The notes under the pieces are model-generated. The model ran no database searches and was not told the DNA's origin. It saw only the letters and a list, made by a program, of their open reading frames with translations. DNA of 64,000 bases from Eulemur rufifrons (lineage: Eukaryota > Chordata > Mammalia > Primates > Lemuridae), in assembly GCF_041146395.1 (NCBI RefSeq), contig NC_091009.1, forward strand, positions 183,501 to 247,500, in the 5' to 3' direction. Below, piece after piece: positions 61,800-64,000 of this stretch. Both the position numbers and the translations under genes were made by a program. Numbering within the stretch: the stretch's first letter is position 1; each line of letters begins with the position of its first letter.

Positions 61800-63688
61800 A
61801 CTTCACCCTTAACCCTAACCATAATCCTACCCCTAAATCTAATTCTCAGACTTCTTGCTTTCTTACAGTTTAGAAAGCCTGCAATCCTCCCATGCCATGC
61901 GTGAAAGGAGGCTCTACCACTGTGTCCTGCATGAAACCCACGGGCCCATACCCAGAGTATGATAGAGTGGGTTCCCGGGTACAATCCCAGCCCCCTAAAC
62001 TCCCCCCGCCCGCCTAATGCAGACAGGGCCCGTGCGCTAAGCATAAACAATACCTTTAACAGATAACCCTAACCCTGAACATAACACCCAACCCTGTTCC
62101 TATTTCTCCCCTTAACACGTAAACCTCACCGTGCGCCTAACTTTAACCTCTTATCCTAACGTTAATGCATAACCCATTTCCTGAGAACAATCCCTATCCC
62201 ATAATTCTAACCCTAACTCCTAGTCATCACTGTGACACCTAATCCCTAACCCTAATTCTAAACCGCTAACCCTAACCATAACCCTAAATACAACCCTAAC
62301 ACTGAGAGTAACTCTTACTTCTAAACCCAACGCTATGCCTAACATTAACCCTAACCCTTGACCCTAACCCTTCACCCTAACCCCTAAGCCTTACCCTAAC
62401 CCTTAAACCTAATCCTAATCCTAACCATTAAACCTAACCCTAGCTCTTAAAGCTAACCCTAAACCTTACCCTCACGACTAGACCTAACCCTGACACTAAC
62501 CTAACACCTAAACCTAACCAGAACCCTAAAGATAACCCTCAACCCTATCCCTAACCCTAGCAGTAAATTTAACCCTAAACCTAAGTCCAACCCGTAACCC
62601 TAATCCTATCCTTTTACCCTAAAACTAACCCCTAAATCTAACCCCTAAACCTAACCCCTATACCTCACCCTAACTCTAACCCCAATCCTAATTATAACCA
62701 TACCCCTTCAGAAAACACTAACTCCTAACCGCTAACCCTAACACTAACCAAAAACCCTAATCACTAATCCCTAACCCTAACGCTTAACCTTTACCCTAAC
62801 CGTTAACCCTCACCCTAAATCTTAACACTGACCCTAACCTTCACCTTTAACTCTAAGCCTAACCCTTAACCGTACAGTAAGGAAGACCCTTAATGCTAAT
62901 GGGATCCCTTATCCCTAACCCTAACACTACAGCTAAAAATAACCCTAACCTTGGATCCTTAAACCTAACCCCTAACACTTACCTTAACCCCAAACCCTAA
63001 CCCTAATCCTAAGCATTAAACCTAACCCTATCTCTTAACCCTAACGCTAGCCCTTACCCTAACGCCTAGATCTAACCCTAAATCTAACCTATCGCCTAAT
63101 CCTAAACTTAAGCCCTAATGCTAACTCTAACCCTGAACCCTACATCTATCCGTAACCCTTAACACTAACACTATCCGTGAACCTTAACCCTGACCCTAAC
63201 CATTACCCGCACCCAAGCATTTAACCCTGACCCTACCCCTAATCATTAATGATAACCCTAACACTAAACCCTAATCCTAAGCCGAACAATTAACCCTAAT
63301 CCTATCCCTTAACCCTAACCCTAACCCTAATGCTAACCCCTAAACGTAACCCTAACTGTCACCAGTAAACCTAACCCTCACCTCTAACACAAACCATAGC
63401 ACATAAGTCTAACCCTGAAACGAACCCTAACCCTAACCCTAACCCTAAACCCTAACTCTTAACCTTAACCCTAAGCGTTAACTCTCACGCTAACCTTTAA
63501 TCCTAACCCTAATCCTAATCTTCAACCCTGAACCTAACACTTAACCCTAACCCAGTACCAAACCCTAACCCCTCATCTTAACCCTAACCGTAAACCTCAA
63601 CCCTAAACCGAACTGTAACCGTTAAACCTAAGAGTATCCTTTAACCCTAACCCTAATCCCTAACCCTAAGCCCTCACCCTAACACTAA
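61800..63688 (-). repeat. 1.88 kb higher-order unit, copy 5 (1889 bp)
   Basis: Island C is at 61845-62041 and the mini-island at 62874. It has an extra CCCCTAAACCTAA near 62640. Unit length rises slightly through copies 3-5 through small repeat gains. Confidence 0.9.
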
Positions 63689-64000
63689 ACTTCATCCTTA
63701 ACCCTAACCAGAATCCTAACCCTAAATCTAATTTACAGACTTCTTGCTTTCTTAGAGTTTAGAAAGCCTGCAATCCTCCCATGCCATGCGAGAAAGGAAG
63801 CTCTACCACTGTGTCCTGCATGAAACCCACGGGCCCATACCCAGAGTATGATAGAGTGGGTTCCCGGGTACAATCCCAGCCCCCTAAACTCCCCCCGCCC
63901 GCCTAAGGCAGACAGGGCCCGTGCGCTAAGCATAAACAATACCTTTAACAGATAACCCTAACCCTGAAGATAACACCCAACCCTGTTCCTATTTCTCCCC
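63689..64000 (-). repeat. 1.88 kb higher-order unit, copy 6 (cut by window end)
   Basis: Only island C (63734-63930) and 70 bp of flank are present. The island start reads AATTTACAGAC, which removes the usual CTCAG, and the core has CATGCGAGAAAGGAAGC. Confidence 0.88.

Larger units (their letters stand above)
40232..64000 (-). repeat. Degenerate telomere-type array, right block (CCCTAA on + strand)
   Basis: Same orientation as the left block. The first 10 kb (40.2-50 kb) has irregular spacing and mixed islands. From about 50.8 kb it turns regular and closely matches the left block, then settles into 1.88 kb units to the window end. Between islands there is only degenerate repeat plus the landmarks already described. 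Confidence 0.95.

Noticed and set aside
1660..63939. Some fifty open frames of 60-91 codons as protein genes
   Set aside because: All lie on islands or satellite monomers, repeat with the DNA period, occur on both strands of the same bases, and stop at the TAA/TAG built into the telomeric repeat. No domain, signal peptide or other protein feature is visible.
1..64000. tRNA, rRNA or transposable element insertions
   Set aside because: No cloverleaf-like or rRNA-like sequence, no target-site duplications, no poly-A tails, terminal repeats or transposase fragments were seen. Every stretch is accounted for by the two repeat families.

Overview
The window holds no recognisable gene. It is 64 kb of eukaryotic repeat DNA of two kinds. 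One is a degenerate telomere-type array (CCCTAA on one strand, TTAGGG on the other) that carries conserved non-telomeric islands of about 135-200 bp. The other is an AT-richer tandem satellite with a monomer of about 94 bp. The TTAGGG-type repeat suits a vertebrate subtelomeric or interstitial heterochromatin block, but other lineages use the same repeat and I cannot name the species. No perfect telomeric run exceeds about 5-6 units, so this is not a functional telomere tip.

Layout. 1-12143: C-strand array, with three 3.4-3.54 kb higher-order units (islands A-B-C), then islands D, A' and E. 12144-12280: boundary island F. 12281-21859: 94-bp satellite, forward. 21860-29326: the same satellite, reversed. 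29327-29463: island F reversed. 29464 to about 40225: G-strand (TTAGGG) array, with islands E, D, C, B, A' in reverse order and a 4.08 kb unit. About 40225-40232: abrupt second strand switch. 40232-64000: C-strand array again, first with mixed and chimeric islands, then a 3.39 kb unit (C-D-A'-B), one 3.52 kb unit (C-A-B), and finally five and a fraction copies of a 1.86-1.89 kb unit with only island C.

The satellite and its telomere-like flanks form a large imperfect palindrome. Positions x and 41607-x match almost base for base from about 11.7 to 19 kb on the left and 22.6 to 29.9 kb on the right. Island order stays mirrored much further out, to roughly 3.5 and 38.3 kb. The second switch at 40.2 kb has the opposite polarity, TTAGGG meeting CCCTAA, as at a head-to-head telomere fusion.

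The islands look like the sites where the array rearranges. The four higher-order unit types differ by exact gain or loss of island-to-island intervals, some islands are chimeric, and the second strand switch lies beside an intact island B and a truncated one. The islands also share a module of about 27 bp with the 94-bp satellite, which suggests the two repeat families have a common origin. Short open frames recur only because the islands lack the stop codons (TAA/TAG) built into the telomeric repeat. I do not annotate them as genes. Island letters A-F and monomer names m1-m3 are labels coined for this annotation.
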